Source: a virus. Taken from it: 25,676 nucleotides of DNA. The notes under the pieces are model-generated. The model saw only the letters and a program-made list of their open reading frames with translations. It was not told where the DNA came from and did not search any database. Shown here one piece after another: positions 23,194 through 25,676 of the stretch. The translations under genes were made by a program, and so were the position numbers. The stretch's first letter is position 1, and each line of letters starts with the position of its first letter. The DNA lies in IMG/VR virus record IMGVR_UViG_3300022591_000779, positions 1-25,676 of that record; one strand, written 5' to 3'.

Positions 23194-25607
23194 AACCCTC
23201 CTCCGAAGTTCGGCCGCTTGAGCCCGAAGGCGAACGGGTCCTTCCTCCGCTCCACGCCCTGCGCCGCGTGCCGTTTGGCCTCCAGCGCTTGTGCGCGATC
23301 CCACTCGGGCGTGCCGGGTTCCGGCGCAGCCTCCAACGCCCTCTCCTTGGCGTGCGGCGCGAGGTAGTCCCAGGCCGCGACCGCCGCGTCCACCTGGTCA
23401 TCGTGGTCATCCGAGACGCCCGTGAACGAGCACACCTCGGCCAGGAAGTCATCGAGCCACGGCGCCGACTCGGGCACGAGCACCGCGCCGCGGTTCCACG
23501 CCGCCGAGAATCCTTGAGCGCGAACGAAGTGGTCCCCGCTCGCCTGCTCGATTCGCACAGGCAGCGGGTCGGGTTCGCGTCGCAGGAAATCGCCCACGCC
23601 CTTCTCGGGTCCGTAGGCGTACCACGAGAGCGCAGGCCTGCCGTGCGATAACCACGCCGCCCGGATGTGCATCTTGAACTCGGGCGCTTTGAGCTGTTTG
23701 CGGATCACGTCCACCACGTAGGCGAGCCCATCATGCAACAGCATCACCACGCACACGCTCCAGTCGCTCGCGGTGCGCTCGGAATACGCGAGATCAAGTC
23801 CGATCGAGCGGAGCACGCCGCTCGTAGGCAGCCGCTCATACGTGCGTGGATCTCCGAACAGCGCACCGCCGCGCGGTCTCGGCTCGCCCTGGAACAACGA
23901 CGCCCACGTGTACTCTCCGACGCGCGCGCGCCGCTCGTTGAGCAACGACAGCGGCCACCGTTCCGGCCACAGCGCCTCGCCGCGCTCGTTGATCGCCGGC
24001 ATTCGGATCGCGGTCCACTTGTCGCCCTCGTCCGCCAACAGGCGCCCGACGAGATCGTCCGGGTGCCAGCGAGTGTTGTGGCTTAACAAACCGTCTGCAA
24101 GAAAGCATTCCGACCGTTCGATCTGGACATCAAAGACCTGCTCTCGACCGGCACCAATCACGGATCTCACAGTGGCTAGTCGGAAAGGAGCATTAACTAT
24201 ATCAGGCTGCCAATGGATCTGATGCTGCTCTGCAATAAACGGCTTCGGGCTATGGGGTGGATGCGCGAGGTGCCGCTGAGATGTGATGTTTGTTGGAGAC
24301 ATGCCTAAGCCGCGAACAATGGCTTGTATATCCGACACCAGGCCTCGGTTACAGCTCGTGACTGTGCGCCGCTCACGTTTACCGATCCATCCATCGGCCT
24401 CAACGAACCCTTCCAGAAAGGCAGAACGAACATCTATCGGTTGGCCGAACATCCACGATGGAACACGCTTGGTTTTTGCCTTCCCGATTAACCCATGTTC
24501 GAGGAACCACCGCCCCACGCGAGCCACTTCGGTGCGCAGATACCCAAAAGCAGTTTCCTTGGGCTCTACATTGAAACAGTCCCTGAACGCGAAACGCACA
24601 CGCGCGTTCGACTCGTCATGCTTGCTGAGAGCAGCGCAAGTAACAAATGACCTAGTAGGCGAAAGAGCACCGTTGGCTTTTTTGTTTAGTTTGTTGTTTA
24701 TGGTCACCCAACCATCACCGAACATGAAACCTAATAGCCAAGCCTCCGATACAGATATCCGAGATTCGGACCGTGATGGCTCCAGGCCGGATGCCACGAG
24801 CCGATCTCCCTTCTTTATGTCGCCGAGTCTCCTCCACTCCGTGGTTCCATCGGGCAGAGAAACCAAAAACGGGTGCCTCGCGTTTGCCCTGATTCGATGA
24901 TTTCCAGTGCGCAACTCAAGAACGTCGTCTTCCCCCTGCGGAATATATGCCAGTACGCGACGTATTACTCGACATCCCTTTTCCCAAGACAGCACCAAGT
25001 CTCCGACGCGAAGTTCATCGAGTCTCTCTCTGTGTCCGTCCGACATAGTAACGGGCGTGTCGCCAGTCATGCACATGTTCACGACCACGGTCCCGCCCGG
25101 CTCGATGCGTGTGCAGACGGCATCGCCGAATTGCTCCCACACGCGGCGCCGATAAACGCTCGATTCGGCCTCGAGCCGGTTCTTGATCGGGTCATCCACG
25201 ATCGCCACGTCAACCCCGTGCCCGGTCCACGTGCCCATGATGCCGGCGGACAAACACCCGCCGCCCTCGGTGGTGCGCCATTCGTTCACGTTCTCGGTTA
25301 CCAGCCGCACGCCGGCCCGTTTCGCCAGCGCCATCGCCTTGCGACTCTTCGATGTGGCCAGGGTGTCGTTGTACGTGATGAAGCCAAAGGTCAGTTCCGG
25401 GCGCCGTTGCAGCCCGTAGGCGATTGCGTGGACCAGCGTCTCGGTCTTCCCGTGCCGCGGCGGTACGCTCGAGATGATTTGCATCGTGCCAGTGTCGGCG
25501 CCGCCCGCGCGCACGATAGCCTGCTCGAGCGCGGTCGCCAGCCTGGCGAGGTGCCGCGGTGACTGGTAGCTCGGGCTGATCCGCGGAATCCAATCGCAGA
25601 GGCCCAC
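23190..25607 (-). CDS. Terminase large subunit with intein
   Basis: An 805-residue precursor; after splicing about 472 residues, normal for a terminase. It is the ATP-driven DNA-packaging motor and headful or site nuclease. The N-terminus reads WIPRISPSYQSPRHLARLA. Walker A is SVPPRHGKTET (residues 47-57, Lys54). Walker B is VDVAIVDDP (132-140). The coupling motif TRWHPDDL (512-519) lies right after the intein. The C-terminal RNase-H-like nuclease shows SIGLDLAYSE (Asp605) and DDHDDQVDAA (733-742). Residues 179-511 are an intein (separate entry). The GTG at 25607 follows an upstream TAG by one nucleotide, but the frame is open to the right edge and the Shine-Dalgarno is weak, so the true start could lie outside the window. 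The stop overlaps the CTG start of the GNAT gene. Confidence 0.95.
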   Translation of the reverse strand: MGLCDWIPRISPSYQSPRHLARLATALEQAIVRAGGADTGTMQIISSVPPRHGKTETLVHAIAYGLQRRPELTFGFITYNDTLATSKSRKAMALAKRAGVRLVTENVNEWRTTEGGGCLSAGIMGTWTGHGVDVAIVDDPIKNRLEAESSVYRRRVWEQFGDAVCTRIEPGGTVVVNMCMTGDTPVTMSDGHRERLDELRVGDLVLSWEKGCRVIRRVLAYIPQGEDDVLELRTGNHRIRANARHPFLVSLPDGTTEWRRLGDIKKGDRLVASGLEPSRSESRISVSEAWLLGFMFGDGWVTINNKLNKKANGALSPTRSFVTCAALSKHDESNARVRFAFRDCFNVEPKETAFGYLRTEVARVGRWFLEHGLIGKAKTKRVPSWMFGQPIDVRSAFLEGFVEADGWIGKRERRTVTSCNRGLVSDIQAIVRGLGMSPTNITSQRHLAHPPHSPKPFIAEQHQIHWQPDIVNAPFRLATVRSVIGAGREQVFDVQIERSECFLADGLLSHNTRWHPDDLVGRLLADEGDKWTAIRMPAINERGEALWPERWPLSLLNERRARVGEYTWASLFQGEPRPRGGALFGDPRTYERLPTSGVLRSIGLDLAYSERTASDWSVCVVMLLHDGLAYVVDVIRKQLKAPEFKMHIRAAWLSHGRPALSWYAYGPEKGVGDFLRREPDPLPVRIEQASGDHFVRAQGFSAAWNRGAVLVPESAPWLDDFLAEVCSFTGVSDDHDDQVDAAVAAWDYLAPHAKERALEAAPEPGTPEWDRAQALEAKRHAAQGVERRKDPFAFGLKRPNFGGGF
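24075..25073 (-). mobile_element. Intein with LAGLIDADG homing endonuclase, in terminase
   Basis: The insert is 333 codons, in frame, between VVVNM and TRWHPDDL. All splicing landmarks are visible. Cys1 (residue 179) opens block A, CMTGDTPVTMSDG. Block B is NHRIRANARHPFLV with His245; Asn242 stands where Thr is usual. Block F is VFDVQIERSECFLADG. Block G is LLSHN, with penultimate His510 and terminal Asn511. Thr512 is the +1 nucleophile. The endonuclease part has both LAGLIDADG helices: LLGFMFGDGW (291-300, Asp298) and FLEGFVEADGW (397-407, Asp405). With both aspartates present it should be able to cut intein-less terminase alleles. The DNA is visibly more A/T-rich than the flanking exteins (for example around 24670-24710), supporting recent horizontal entry. 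Confidence 0.93.
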
Positions 25608-25608
25608 G

Positions 25609-25676
25609 CTATTCGCCGTCGCCGTCTTCCTCGCCGTCCTCGCCGTCGCTTCCGCCTCTTCCAGCTTCTCCAGTAG
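25609..25676 (-). CDS. C-terminal end of an upstream gene (partial), acidic tail
   Basis: A reading frame enters from the right edge and ends at TAG 25611-25609, two nucleotides before the terminase GTG. The visible end is acidic and Gly-rich (GEAGRGGSDGEDGEEDGDGE). Gene order and acidic tails make a terminase small subunit or another packaging protein possible, but 21 codons do not prove a family. A competing frame over the same bases, continuous with the terminase (LLEKLEEAEATARTARK), could instead be a longer terminase N-terminus. Confidence 0.4.
   Translation of the reverse strand, partial: TGEAGRGGSDGEDGEEDGDGE

Noticed and set aside
23194-23304. Upstream standard start (23304) for the GNAT-like gene
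   Set aside because: It would add 37 residues lying inside the terminase coding region in another frame, with shadow-like composition. The CTG with GGAGG and CTGA overlap fits the junction style of the cluster better.
1-25676. tRNA genes, CRISPR arrays, insertion sequences, attachment sites, diversity-generating retroelement, lysis or replication genes
   Set aside because: No cloverleaf-like sequence, spaced direct-repeat array, transposase, integrase, reverse transcriptase, holin, endolysin or polymerase motif was seen on either strand.

Overview
This window is part of the virion-morphogenesis cluster of a tailed bacteriophage or prophage of high-GC composition. Almost every gene is on the minus strand, so the genetic order runs right to left: terminase large subunit, GNAT-like protein, four small packaging-region proteins, portal, scaffold, major capsid protein, capsid-adjacent virion proteins, a head-tail connector, a very large tail hub, three internal/ejection-type proteins, then small and secreted proteins that run off the left edge. 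There is a portal/scaffold/capsid set, a gp11-like connector, a gp12/gp10-like hub and three Ala/Gln-rich ejection-like proteins. There is no tape measure, sheath or major tail-tube gene. That layout fits a short-tailed (podovirus-like) phage. The host cannot be named from sequence; GC-rich coding, many GTG starts and Sec-type signal peptides suggest a GC-rich, probably Gram-negative bacterium.

Right part (about 17.5-25.7 kb), packaging and head. The terminase large subunit is split by a 333-residue intein with a LAGLIDADG endonuclease, inserted just before the conserved TRWHPDDL motif. A chain of small genes with overlapping stop/start codons (CTGA, ATGA, TGATG, GTGA and a GTG/TTGA overlap) follows it, then portal, scaffold and capsid. 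Between scaffold and capsid lies a 166-bp gap that can fold on the transcribed strand into a three-way-junction RNA ending beside the capsid start.

Middle part (about 3.2-17.5 kb), head completion, tail and ejection apparatus. A Cys-rich virion protein, a 79-residue acidic protein and a LamG-domain protein with a signal peptide precede the connector and a 1479-residue hub carrying several fibronectin-III-like repeats. Three tightly coupled genes for likely ejection proteins come next.

Left part (1-3.2 kb), accessory and surface genes. It holds a 139-residue unknown protein, a 51-residue leucine-zipper-like coiled-coil protein with a TTG start, a Cys-rich secreted protein, a free-standing HNH-AP2 homing endonuclease on the plus strand (the only plus-strand gene), and a large secreted protein running off the left edge. 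No lysis, replication, integration, tRNA or CRISPR elements were seen. The items most worth a second look are the terminase intein, the RNA fold before the capsid gene, the set of Sec-signal proteins inside a structural operon, and the enlarged hub.
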